Source: Lactarius indigo (lineage: Eukaryota; Basidiomycota; Agaricomycetes; Russulales; Russulaceae). Taken from it: a stretch of 64,000 nucleotides of DNA. The position numbers were made by a program, and so were the translations under genes. This document shows positions 47,290 through 58,731 of this stretch, in pieces. The stretch is from contig JAFKAC010000001.1 of the NCBI GenBank assembly GCA_025766275.1, positions 2,232,001 through 2,296,000 of the forward strand. Direction: 5' to 3'. How positions within the stretch are numbered: position 1 is the stretch's first letter; the number at the start of each line of letters is the position of its first letter. Under the pieces are notes generated by a model that saw nothing but the letters and a program-made list of their open reading frames with translations, was not told where the DNA came from and made no database searches.

Positions 47290-49013
47290 TCATTCATCCG
47301 CTACCTTCCATGGCTCGAGTGACTCATGCACAGATTGCCCTTGAACAGACTCATCGGACTTGAACTTCTTCCTACTCTCTCCTGGACGGTAACCATGATT
47401 TCGTAACATATGCTTGTGCCTCTTAGAGGGATCTTTGAAATGCTCGCCGCAGAAATCACATCCATGAGGGGATGCACCAGTACTACAAAGCAGGCTCGAT
47501 AGGGGAAGTGCGGAACAAAAGAAAAAAAAACTCACTGGGTGTTCAGATGACATCCCGCCACATTTGATCGTTGCGTGAAAGTCTTCTCACACCACGTACA
47601 TTGAAACCTCCTGCAAAAGGCGTTATCGCATTAGGACAAAGTGCCAACCAAATTTAGTTAGCACATACTTGATGCAAAGGTGTGTCGCTTCAATGTGCCT
47701 CTTGACCAGGTGCTTTTTGGAAGAGTAGTCGCATGGCATCGGAGTGCCATTCTTCATTGTCTGCCATGTGCAACGCCACGGTGTCTTACTCCCCTCGGGG
47801 CATGGCTCTACATGCTTGAGCCACTCTTTAGTATCGTATTTGACAGGGAGCTCGACAACCTCGAGCTTAATTCCAGATGGTGAGAAATATTCGCGTTCGA
47901 GGTTCTCTCCAGCTCTAAGCCCGCCGGAAGACCTGCTAGATGTCCGCGGCGAAGATCGTTCATCCTTTTCGAAGGTGGCCGTTCCAAAAGGGGAATTTGT
48001 CATATCGACGTCGTTACTTTCGGCTTGAACCGTGAGTTGATCCCTCTTTGCCCCCGGCACATTACTGAAGTGCGAGTGGCTGATAATGTCACCGTCGGAA
48101 TCTCCATCATCTGATTGCCTGGGGGTGGGCACCGGCGTTAGGAAAAGGACGGAGAAACAAAGGCCGATGAGGCTGACTCAAAGTCTAAAGGTCTAGATCT
48201 CTTTCTTGAAGCAACAGGTGAAGTGATCTCATCCCTCGCGGCAGGGCGACCGCGGTGGCCTGTACAAAATTATCGACTTATGTTGTGCCCATGGGAGGTC
48301 GACACTCACCTGAACGACTCCACTTCTCTCGGCGTCTTCTTCTCGGGTGTGCCAGCTCGAGATGTGGACGGTCGTGGCGACGAAATAGTTCTTAATGTGT
48401 AGCGGTTATCCTTGACGGTGTATGGAGGTGACACCAACCGTCTGACGATTTTTTGGTGATATGGTGGATCCCCGCAGTCAAGGTTCCTGTCGCCACCGTC
48501 CATAAATTGACATAAAGAGAAGAGTCTGAGCTGACCTCCTGTGGCAACCCGACATGCGCACTCTATCAAAGGGACGGGTCGATTGTTGGTACTCGTGGCT
48601 AGGGCTGGATCTATTGTAGAGGCTAAGGGGTAGCCAGTGAGACTTGAGGGGTCAGTAGGTCAGAAAACACATACCGTGTCGCAGCAGCTTTGAGAGCCCT
48701 CCGCCGTGCTTCCTCTCTCGCGGCTTCATGAGCGGTACCTACGAGTTGAGGATGACGAGCATCGATGTCCGCATTGATGCCCTCGTCTCTAAGAAAAGCC
48801 CGCAGCGGGGGCAACGACTGGACAGGATGCGGATGAATCAGGTCCCGCTGGGGACGCCGAGGACTATAAGGCCGAAACATGCTGTAAGTGTTCCGTCCAT
48901 TGTACATTGTAGGACACTCACGGTGACTCATGGGTATGGGAAGATGTAGAGGCATAACTAGGCGCTGGGGAAGGATACTTCAGGTAGAGTCCGCGTTCCG
49001 AGAGCAGGGTCAT
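47290..49013 (-). CDS. C2H2 zinc-finger protein, probable transcription factor; one probable extra base
   Basis: Starts at 49013 (MTLLSERGLYLKYPSPAPS) and continues through about seven introns. Middle exons carry basic Ser/Pro-rich sequence, including GRPAARDEITSPVASRKR (likely nuclear signal). Three zinc fingers sit near the C-terminus: a degenerate one with CTWQTM ... CDYSSKKHLVKRHIEATH, then CTWCEKTFTQRSNVAGCHL and CDFCGEHFKDPSKRHKHML. The exon ending EVESF and the exon starting HRGRPAARD do not join in phase. One extra base near 48258 would explain this. The intron at the RQSDDGD junction uses donor GTCAGC and a clear TCCTAAC branch site. DNA targets are unknown. Confidence 0.75.
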
Positions 49014-49757
49014 GGTAAGGAAGGAGAGGCACACAAGAAGGAGGATGCATTGTGGGTTTTAAGTGAAGTAAGCGATTTTGCCGCCACAGAACATTCGGCA
49101 ACTGAAGAATTACTCCGATGCTAGCCGATCGTATCGTGATGAGCCTTGCGAGTTACCAAATATGCCGGGGGGTCTTGTCTCCGGCTTGTGGCGAGACAAT
49201 CACCTGGAGCGCCAAATGGCTCCAAACGGTGATGTGAAAGGACCAGGCCTTAGTCCACGAAACCCGAACCCGAAAACAAGAAGAGCCACCAGCAGGCAGG
49301 CACAAACCTTATAAATGCCGTTCAAGTCAATAAAGCTGTGACTGCGATCACAAGGACGCCCATAAACGATTAGTGCAGGTTGACAGTGATGAACCCAGGA
49401 AAAGCCGAAGTGGCGAGTGCTTTCAGCATTCATTACGTGGGAAGGTACACGTGGAAAAGACAACCGATGACCAGGGATTTGGTACCGCTCGCCACTTAGC
49501 GCCTTCGTTGAACAATTTACCATATTTGGCTGTTCTTGACCCATGCCACCGAACCGGATTCAGTACTGAGATGTATGGGTGGCGTCGCGTCGAGGGTGCA
49601 AAGAATCTCCATTCAATACGATTGCCAGCAGACCGATATGATTGGCTACTCTCTCCAGCTCACTTCTAGTGGTAACATTTTTGTGGCAGACTGTGGTTGC
49701 TTAGTTAGAACTACGTACCTACGGGTTTTGGAGTAGACCCAGGACGCTAGATTTCCA
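49014..49757. other. Intergenic between tandem minus-strand genes
   Basis: No supported gene. Several open frames are short and lack splice signals. Confidence 0.4.
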
Positions 49758-50477
49758 TCATGCCAAGGTATGGGGTTTTGAAGGCTCCCCGGAAAAGGCA
49801 GCAGTGCTCCAATCCTCCTCTTCTTGCGAGTCTGCTTTAAGCATAGTATGGTCTTCTTCGCCAACGCGCGATTCAAATACACTTGCTGGTAGAGACATTG
49901 TCTGCCCGAACGTCCTGCGGTTACGACGGAGGGGTTTCATTGGCCTCGACAAGGCAAGATCGTTTGCCCCAATGACTGATGCACTTTGCATCACCGTATC
50001 GCTCCCCTCGTCGCCCTGTTCCCGGTCACCATCACCAGAAGGTTCTTCGACTGAAGATTCGGCACGCATGCGCTTCTTATCGGATGGCGCAGGAATGGGA
50101 GATGAAAATTGAGAATAGACGGCTTGTAGGGTATCATTGGAGGAGCGAAAGATCGGGGACGCGTTAATCGGAGTTGACGTAGCATCTTGCATGGATGACG
50201 CAGAAGAGAACCTGTTGGTGGCATAACCTGCAGAAACGCCTAGGTTGGAAGATGAGTGCATTGGACGGGCATATGATAGGATAGCAGGGCTTAGGCTCAC
50301 TCCTCCTTATGCGACGTCCTACGTTCTGGAGTTGAGCATTGAGGTCTTCGGGGATTCTTGAGAGAGGACATGAGGAGAAGAGGGGAGGGGAGTAAAAACT
50401 TACAAATCAGATGCGGGGGATTGAAAGGAGAGATTACTGGCTGTATGCGCATCTTGGGTCAACACTCGCTTTGACAT
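49758..50477 (-). CDS. Small disordered protein resembling ribonucleotide reductase inhibitors (Spd1/Dif1-type)
   Basis: Three exons (50477-50404, 50356-50301, 50239-49758) give 203 residues in one frame. It begins MSKRVLTQDAHTASNLSFQS. Across the second junction it has LNAQLQNVGRRIRRSVSAGY, a motif like the conserved (R/N)xRxRIxxSVxxGY of the fungal RNR-inhibitor family. The middle has KKRMRAESS, and the end is acidic (DSQEEEDWS). These proteins restrain ribonucleotide reductase or its nuclear import and are turned over on DNA damage. The assignment rests on this motif and the general composition, so it is tentative. Divergent from the kelch gene, about 200 bp between starts. Confidence 0.55.
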
Positions 50478-50678
50478 GATCGTCGTTGGTGTTCAAGTCC
50501 GGGCCGCGAGACACCGAGACGGGTAAGAGTGGCCGACTATTGGCCGTAGCCGTGGCGTGGCCACTGGTGAAGGCGTGTTGGCTGCCAGGCGGCCACGGCC
50601 TCAGAGCAACAAACTGCGGGCGGTCAAAACGTTCAGCTCAGCTGGCGCCCCAGCATTGGCGTTGGTAGTAGGGAAGTG

Positions 50679-53600
50679 ATGCCTTCTCTTAATTTCTTGC
50701 TCCTTTACTCTTTTTGCCTATTCTCCACAACTCGTGCCCAATCCATATCGACATCCACGCCAGTCCCCCCTCTTCAGTGGATCAATCTCACAAGTCTTCT
50801 TCAAGGTTCTTCAGCTCCACCCCTCAAAGACGCATCGATTGGCTATGATAACACCACCCGTAACCTCATCATCTTTGGCGGTGAATCCCAAGGCGGGCTT
50901 CCGCAGCAGCAGACCTACCTGTCAGTATTTCCTTTCTTGCTTCTCATGACCTTCTTTGATATCCGTCATCCTACCCAGCCTCAACTTGGATACTCTTGTC
51001 TGGTCTTCTCCGACGCCCCAAGGCGGAAATACTGCTTTACCACCCCCGAGAAGTGCAGCTATTGGAGGTGGCGATTTCGCCGCGAGCTAGTAGGTTCACC
51101 TTACATCAGACTTCCGACTTCTTCTTATCGGTATCTCAAGTCGCAGTGGACATGTCGTAATCGGAGGCAAGGGTTCCGATGGAGAACCCCTATCTGACGT
51201 TTGGGTGAGCCAACCAGCGCATTCGCTCTCTTACATGCGTATACTCACGATTACCCACAGGAATTTGATTACAATAATCAATTCTGGTCCCATGTGAATA
51301 CATCATCTAGCTCGACTACTCCTGCCCTCCTAGGCGCGGTGGGTGGAATTGATATCAACATCCCGTTCAATTCTTCCGGTTCGTCAGGGCCGACCAATAC
51401 CTTCCTTCTTATGGGCGGCGTCCGAAGTTCCGGTTCGCAACTTAGCCCTGTCCCGCTTTCCGACGTCTGGCAGCTCGACATCTCTGGTACACTCTCATCT
51501 AATCTTGTAAACTCGCTTGTTGGGATTTGGTCAAAAAAAACTGTGGGTAACAATACTGCCGTATCAGGGGAGGGTGGTACCGTCGTCAAGCAGCAATTAG
51601 TGGCTTTCGGTGGCTGCATCGGCACTCCAAGTCCTAACACTTCTTGTGCCCAACCGTACTCCTATGTGACTGACACCAGCACCGGACTTTCGGTCCTGCC
51701 TGCCCCCTGCGCTGTACCCCGCATCGGCTCTGCAGTGGTGGCAAACCAGAATCCGTTTTCATCGAGCTTCAAATCCCAAGTGTTTGTTCTCCTCGGATTG
51801 TTTAACTCCTCTATCTGGGATGACGGAGGCGGCCTTCAGAAAGGCGAGGTGGTAAGCCGAGCAACCCTTTCGTTCGTTGTTCGTTCCTCAATTCTTAATT
51901 AGGATGTGCTTGATATCAATGGTGGTTCGTGGTCTCGTATCCTCCCTGCTGGCGACCCTGGAAAGTCTGGGAACGTATCGTTTCCGCAGCCTCGTAGCGG
52001 AGCAGCTTCAATATCATATTCCTCGGGGCTTGTGGGCTCTTCCCGGGCCTTATACTCTGATACGATAATTTTCGGCGGCCAAGACGGCTCTGGCAACTAT
52101 CTGTCTGATATGTGGATTCTCAGGGCATACGGCACATCGGTGTCACAGTCGGGACAGCGATGGAGTGGCTTTGGCAACGGGCAACTGCAGACAGGCGCGG
52201 ATGCGAACGGCGCAGGTGTTACCATACAATACATCTCTACTTGTGCAAATGCGGTAGGCACGCAATCAGCGTCGTCTTCTGCATCGCCCCCAGGGCATGG
52301 CTCTCCGACGACTTCGTCATCACCATCATCTATCTCCGGTACGTTGCCTGATGCAACCCATCTATTCGACACTTCTGTCACGCACAAGTCACTGGCTCCG
52401 ATATCTTTGGCGTTACTCCTTCCGACTATCATCTTGTATAGATTATCACTGCCATCTACCTCTGGTCCTTCTTCGCAGCAATCCCTTGGTCCACTATACG
52501 TCTCTGTGTTGATGTTGGTCGTTGCGTACGGCACTGGTCCTGACTGCTTTGGTGTCCTCCTTTACGTCTATCTCGAGTGGTGCGGCCATCAACAGACGCG
52601 CGGCATCATCCAGTATGACCTTGAAGACCTCACATGGCCGAGCTGGACTTGCTCTGTTTGTTGCCCTTTACGGCATTATCCCACTTCTTTTCCTGGCTTA
52701 CTTTGTACGTTGGCGGCTGTTCGCCTCCACTCCGAAGGAGATCGTTGGGAAGATCCGGGCCGAACGATCCCGAGCTGACTCCTCCGACACCGCAGAGAAG
52801 CTTAATTCGTTCCGAGGTATCGCCGACACAGGGAATCAGGGCGGAGTACGGGCACGCTCCCCCGTCTCGTCACCCGGACACACCCCTTCTCGGAGGCACC
52901 TCGGACTCTGGTTTCGAAGCCGAGAAGGGCTTGCGTCCAGCGCAGAAAGTGCCCCGGAATCTGAATCACCTGTCCCCCGTACATTCGAAGTTGTCAACCG
53001 ACGAGTGCGACACCATAGTGTCAGTGGCACGCTCAACATCTATGAATCCGTCCATAGGTCGCCCCCAACGCCCCGCAACTTGAGCGATCTTAGCTGGCTC
53101 GAGCGCCGCCGGAGTGTAAATGCTGTGGTACGTACAACGATCGGGGGTTTGGGACGTCTTGCTGAAGTGGAAACTTGCAGGGTGATCTAGACTATGCCCT
53201 AATGCAGCTTAATAATCGGGGGATTACTTCGACGCCTGCGACCACAACCCATTTTAGCGCTCAGGGATTATCTGACCCGCCGTCTGCCAAAGTTCAGCCG
53301 CCGCTGGTACCACCAAAAGGAGAAATCACGCTTCATGTTCTCATGCATGTTCTGATTTTGTCATTGTGTACCGTTTCTCTGGTGGAGCTCTGGAATCGAG
53401 CACCGTTAGCGCCTTTCGTTGCCTTCCTGGTCTGGATAATGGCGTTTTACGCGTTACTCGTCATCATGTCATGGAACGGGCGTCCCCAACTACTCTGCCC
53501 TGACAGTTCTCCTTGGCCGCTTCCAAGCGAATGCGCAGCCTATCGCGATTGGGGCCACTGGCCCCCCAATCGCAACGCCAAGCCCTTCCCGTCCCATCTC

Positions 53601-53847
53601 CATGGCGGGGACAGACCAATTCCCGTTTCCTCAGGAGCCCCGTAGCCCTTACCTCCACCAGCCATTGTTTCACACGGCAGCGGAAGACGCAACGTCTTAT
53701 GCTGGCTTACGCTCTGAGACGGAGGAGATCGATTCAGATGAAGACGAAGACACGCGACAGCGTCGTATAGAAGATGAAATGGCGCGCCGCGATGTCTCAA
53801 TCGTCACTGTTCCAAAGCGCAAATTATGGGTCGCCAATCCGTCATGA
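50679..53847 (+). CDS. Kelch-repeat protein with C-terminal membrane helices; two extra bases
   Basis: A signal peptide (FLLLYSFCLFSTTRAQ) is followed by kelch blades with NLIIFGGES, GHVVIGGKGSDGEPLSDVW, FLLMGGV, LVAFGGC and DTIIFGGQDGSGNYLSDMW. The second half has several hydrophobic helices (SLAPISLALLLPTIILY, LALFVALYGIIPLLFLAYF, LHVLMHVLILSLCTVSLVE). The cytosolic end is EDEMARRDVSIVTVPKRK. The gene has at least five in-phase introns and two frame problems. The first is an extra C at 52539-52540, after VVAYGTG and before LTALVSSF. The second is an extra C in 53484-53487, after NGRP and before YSALTVLLGRF in family order. It is likely a plasma-membrane or secretory-pathway protein of unknown partner. 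I recognise the family only at the level of kelch plus membrane helices. Confidence 0.78.
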
Positions 53848-54257
53848 CACACCTCATCCCCCTATACACACTTATTTCCCTTTCACCCAGTGCACCCAAT
53901 CCTTTATACCCCTGGTTTCGCTCTCGCGGGACTTGCGTGTTAATGGCTTATTCTCACCATGTTGTCGTATCTTCTCATGTGCATCGGATGTCCACCTAAA
54001 GTTCCCCTCTCCTTTCCCCCCCTACTCTCACTTACTGCCAATGCTTATTTCCTGCATAGATACTTATCTGCGGACATTTCACGCACATTATGCCGCTGTA
54101 CTTTTTACTTTTTTTTTCAAAGTGATATTAGAAAACCAATCTACAGTACCATGTCCGTGCTAGCGATATGAAGTGTGGAGACTGACGTTAAGCGTTCATA
54201 CGGAAAACTTCGAAAGGACGACGGGTATACAGATGGCTCGACACGTGATGCACAGCT
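53848..54257. other. Intergenic between convergent genes
   Basis: Pyrimidine-rich, T-rich tract around 54090-54120. No gene. Confidence 0.45.
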
Positions 54258-57200
54258 TCACGGTTGTCCTCCGACGATCTCTCGTCGCCATCTATCCACG
54301 CGTCCGAACTTCGTCGTATCTTGCGCGCCGAGTGGTGGACTTGCAGGAGCCGGGGGGATCATAGGCATCACTACCTGTGGGATTGCGGGAGCGCCGAAGA
54401 AGCCAGAACCCATCAATGATGGAGGGGAAAACATCATGCTTTGTTGTATTTGCGCCTGGAGCATCAATTGCTGTTGCTGTTGCTGTTGCAAAAGCATGTT
54501 ATACTGTGTGCGACGCTGCTGTTCTGACGGGTGGAGGGCGAGGGGACGGTCGTCGTCATCCTCAGCATCTACGGGCCCCAGTTGCGACTGGGAAGAAATG
54601 AAACGCGAGGCCCGCAGACCCAGTGGCTCATCGTCTTCATCGTCGTCCTCGTCCATAGCATTACTGGGAGTCGCCGAGGCCGATGGAAGGTCAGGCTCGC
54701 CAGCGTCAAGCGAGGATGGGATATCCAGCAGCTTGGATCTCGTCAGCAGTTGTGACAGTGGTTTTTCTTCGTCCGAGTCCGAACCGTTTGGTCCGGCACC
54801 TGGGAAGCCAAGACGAGTTGCACGTTGAACGGCGCGATCAACGGTGGCAGCCAGCGGCATGTCTTCTTCGCTGTCGTCATCACCCATGAGTTGAGGCTGA
54901 GTGGCGGGAGTATGTTTGCGCGACCGGTTTGGATAGCGTGGTCCGACACCGGTGGTACGAACTGGCCCTCCCTTCCCTCTGTCAGAGTCTCCGGAGTGCC
55001 AGCCCTCAGCGCTGATCCTCGGGGGAGGCTGTGGTGCGTCCACATCGCTATCCTCGCTACTACTCTCTGTGTCATCGTCGTTGGGGGGAGGTGGTGCACC
55101 TTTGGTGATTCCTCTGGGAATGGCAGGCAGTATGGGGGCTGCAGCGGGTACAATGGGTTCTTCGACGGGGACATCCTGGGGGACTGCCTTCTCTTTTCCT
55201 TTCTTCTTTTTGAATTTATTTTGCAACCGCTCTGACTCGACAGCTTCCTGCCGTCTCTGTTCCTCCGCCTCCCTCGCCTCGATTTCCTTGAGTTTTGTCA
55301 TCTCACGCTCCCACAACGTGTCAACACCGAAGACTGACCGCGCGGCACGTCCACCTGGTGAAGGACCCGATCCTGGTGGTTGATCTTCATCAAAGTTGAG
55401 AAGGGGTTTCCCGCCCAAAGAGCCCCTCCGGCCAAGGTTAGGGCGTGTTTCCGATCTAGCCAGCACATTCTGTGATACCGGACGTTGGTTCAATGAAGCA
55501 GGGTCTATAAGTGTGGTAGGGCGCTGCATTGTGCCGCGCGCCATCATGGAGGGACGATCATCACCAGTGAATACTCTGAGGGGCAGCGCGGATCAGAAGA
55601 ATGGTATAGCGTGAAGAGTCAGGGGAATAACGCGCCTCTGCTTACTGCGCATTGTAGCCTTGCGATGTTCCAGTTCATCGACCAGACTACGCCCGTACAA
55701 CTTCCCAGCAGGCCGACCGGTGCTTTCGGGCTCATCTACGACCACTGTTACAGGGCGAGCGGGCTCCTCTTCAGGGAATTCCTCAATAACTTGTTCACCA
55801 TCTTCTGTGGCCCGGCGGAGACCAGCGTCGATATCCGTGTATGCGACATCACGCTGGCCTCCTACCATGAGGGTGTTCCTGAATGTCAGCTGAGACAACG
55901 TAAGACTGGCACGGGGATTAGGCGTAAATGAGTTCGAAGCTATTGGGACAGCGGAGGCTGAGGGGGGACCAAGTAGCCCCGCAGAGGATAAGCGACGACC
56001 AGTGTTTGAGCGTGCTCCATATGGAAGAGGGGGCCCATCCGTCGTAATTTCAAACCCTTCTCTTGTTGGTTCGTTTGGTACAACGGTATTCTGGCCCTGG
56101 AGCGGGCTTGGCATGACAAGAACCTTAGGGCGCATAAGTTCAGCAGTCGAGTACAGTCTTTCCCTGATGGGCTGACGTTGGACTGGGGCTCCACTCATGA
56201 GCGAAGCGGCATCAGGGTCACGGAGCATGGAGGCATTTGAGATCGTTCTCGTGCGAAGACGAGACGACGGAGATGACGGCCGCAACGGAGCTTGGAGGGC
56301 TTCCTCCGCAAGAAAGTTTCGAGAGCCAATGGAACCAATGGTAGCCACTGACATTGATCGTGCACGGGCTTTTGGATCAAAACGCGACGCCCGATCGGGG
56401 GTCGGAGGTTCTACCGCGAAGGGATTTGGCTTCTCTTCTCCTTCAGAAAGGAGACCTATGCTAGCAGAAGATATTGGGCGCTCGCGAAGCGGACTAACGA
56501 GGCCATCGTTTGGGCCAGGAGATATGGAGCGGACCGATTGCGCTGGAAACGGAACGGAGTGAAGAGGAGGTGCAGCTGGGATGCGATCAATAGCGTCGTG
56601 GGTTGATGAGCGTCGTTGACGTAGCAGTGGTGGTCGAACCTGTTGATAATCCCCGAGTTCGAGTGCAGATCCGAGTGACCTTCGCCTCCTCTCCGGTGCA
56701 GCAGTTGACGGCGAGTCAAGGAAAGCACCCCCTACACCAAACGAATCCAAATTTCCCATACTCAGAGAACGAACGGACCGATAGGAGGATGCTTGCGTGG
56801 CCGCATGGGGATTGGGGAGGGTCTCGACCTTGTCTTTCCCCTTGCTATTCTTGCTGCCACGGGCCTTATCCTTTGGAATGAACGAGTCCAAACCCCAGGA
56901 GGTGAGGTCGACCTCTATATCCGCCTCCTCCCCTTCTTCGAGGGCACCGTCTGAGGCGATTGTGTCTCTCCCAAATGGATTCTTGAGCATATCCGTCGAG
57001 CTCGGGGCCCTACTGTGCCCCATGGCGGAGTCTGCTCTTGCACCACTAGCATTATCCCCCGGGAGATCTACGCTGAGGTAGTCGACGCTTTTCCTGGGTT
57101 GTGGAGGGAGGGGAGGGATGCGACGGAGGTGAGCAAAGATGGCGCTTTCATGAGCAGAGCGGAAAGGCTTGTCAGGGTCGGTTGGGTCGTTGTCATATTC

Positions 57201-57295
57201 TAGGTATGGAGAGGTCAGCACGGAAGTAAAGGACAGAAGGGTCTGGTTGGACCTATGAGGGCAGCCGCGAGCTGGAGACGCGAAAAAGAGGCCAT
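54258..57295 (-). CDS. Large, mostly disordered protein, unrecognised family
   Basis: Three exons (57295-57253, 57199-55646, 55573-54258) sum to 970 residues. The start MASFSRLQLAAALIEYDND is a short ordered segment. The rest is Ser/Pro/Asp/Glu-rich with blocks such as LTSWGLDSFIPK, many SxS-type phosphosite-like motifs and a Gln run (about 10) near 54460-54500. A coiled-coil-like WEREMTKLKEIEAREAEEQR stretch lies near 55260-55320. It ends RWRREIVGGQP. It is conserved enough in codon use to be a real gene, but I do not recognise it. It may be a scaffold or trafficking protein. The second intron uses donor GTAAGC and an unusual GAG acceptor (my reading). Head-to-head with the aldo-keto reductase, with 48 bp between starts. 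Confidence 0.72.
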
Positions 57296-57343
57296 AAATG
57301 CTCTCAGGCTCGAGCTCAGGCTTGCTCAGACGTGGCTTGATCA

Positions 57344-58629
57344 ATGTCTGCCACGTGCACTTATCTGCGACCCGCCGCCAATGCGGCCAGCGGTACTACA
57401 TCTCTTACTACCAGACACTTCTAAATTTAAGATGATTCTATGTATTTGAATCCGCAGGCGCGAGCATATCTATGCCTGTCGTTGGGCTGGGAGTTTACCA
57501 GAACCCGAATTGCAAGCCAGCTTGTCTTGCTGCTCTTCAATCTGGCTATCGGTCTGTCGTCTCGTCGCATCTGTCTCGACCTCACGTCCAAATAATATGA
57601 TTGCAGACATATAGACTCAGCTCGTGCATATAAGAATGAAGCACAGGTTGGGGAGGCTGTCAGGGATAGCGGTTTACCCCGCCAAGACATTTTCGTCAGT
57701 GTGTGCACTTGCCACCTATCCTGATCGATCGCGCCGTACGAATACTGTCGGGCTTTAGCGTCCAAGATCAATAAGATTGCTGGTGGTTACCAAAGCTGCC
57801 TTGACGCTATCGATGACTCGCTCAAGAACTTTGGCTTTGGTAGGGGACAGATTATAGATTACTTATTCGGGATCATCATTTCACGATAGATTATCTGGAC
57901 CTCTATCTCATACACAGTGCCTACGGGGGGAAAGCCGCCCGCCTCGAGGCCTGGGAGGCACTTTTGACCGCCAGGAAAGAGGGTAAACTCAGGTCGGTCG
58001 GTGTGTCCAATTAGTGAGTGAACACTATGGTGAGGTCCCACATGACTGAAAGTGCCCTAGCAATGTCAAGCATCTCGAAGAAATCCGCGAAGCAGGGCTC
58101 GAACCTCCCTCCGTCAATCAGATAGAGGTAATCTTCGTCTTCTGGAGTACCGGCCTCACGCTGATCAATTCCGATGTGCTAGCTCCACCCTTTCTGCCAG
58201 CAGAAAGCTATCGTGGATTATTGCCGCTCACATGGTATCGTCGTCCAAGCATATACTCCCTTGGTCAGGGGGGTGTTTGGAAATCCTGTGCTGCAAGAAC
58301 TTTCGAGAAAAGTAAGTGTCCTTCGCGACCTTATCCTTGGCTGAACGACGCATTTCCTCTCCAAGTACGGCAAAGATCCTGCTCAAATTCTCATTCGCTG
58401 GTCTCTTCAGCACAAGTTAAGACACTGCTTTCCATAGCCTATTACTCCTGGTATATCTAATCGCGTATCCAGTTTCGTTCCTCTTCCTAAGTCTCAGAAC
58501 CCGGATCGCGTACGTTCTAACATTGAGGTGTTTAACTTTGAGATAAGCGAAGAGGATATCGATAAACTCGATAAACTCGATCGCGGAAAAGAGGGTGCTG
58601 TGACCTGGAATCCTATCGATGTCGACTAA
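57344..58629 (+). CDS. Aldo-keto reductase
   Basis: Ten exons (57344-57392, 57458-57551, 57607-57698, 57759-57839, 57890-58013, 58061-58127, 58183-58311, 58366-58415, 58473-58629; the first is short) splice to 280 residues in one frame. The catalytic tetrad is visible: Asp and Tyr in HIDSARAYKNE, Lys in the VTSKINKIAGGY block and His in YLIHSAYGG. Other landmarks are GLGVYQNP, EIREAGLEPPSVNQIELHPF, VPLPKSQNPDRVRSN and FEISEEDIDKLDKLD. It reduces aldehydes or ketones with NADPH; the substrate is unknown. The start at 57344 depends on a first intron with donor GTACTA, which is weaker than the others, so the first 16 residues are less sure. Confidence 0.88.
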
Positions 58630-58731
58630 GGCACCGCAAAGGGCGCCGACGGCTCTCGTGTAATGTCGGAAGAAATACTTTTGTTTGATTGTGATTATGG
58701 ACGTCGTATACATCGAGGTGTGTTAAAGACA

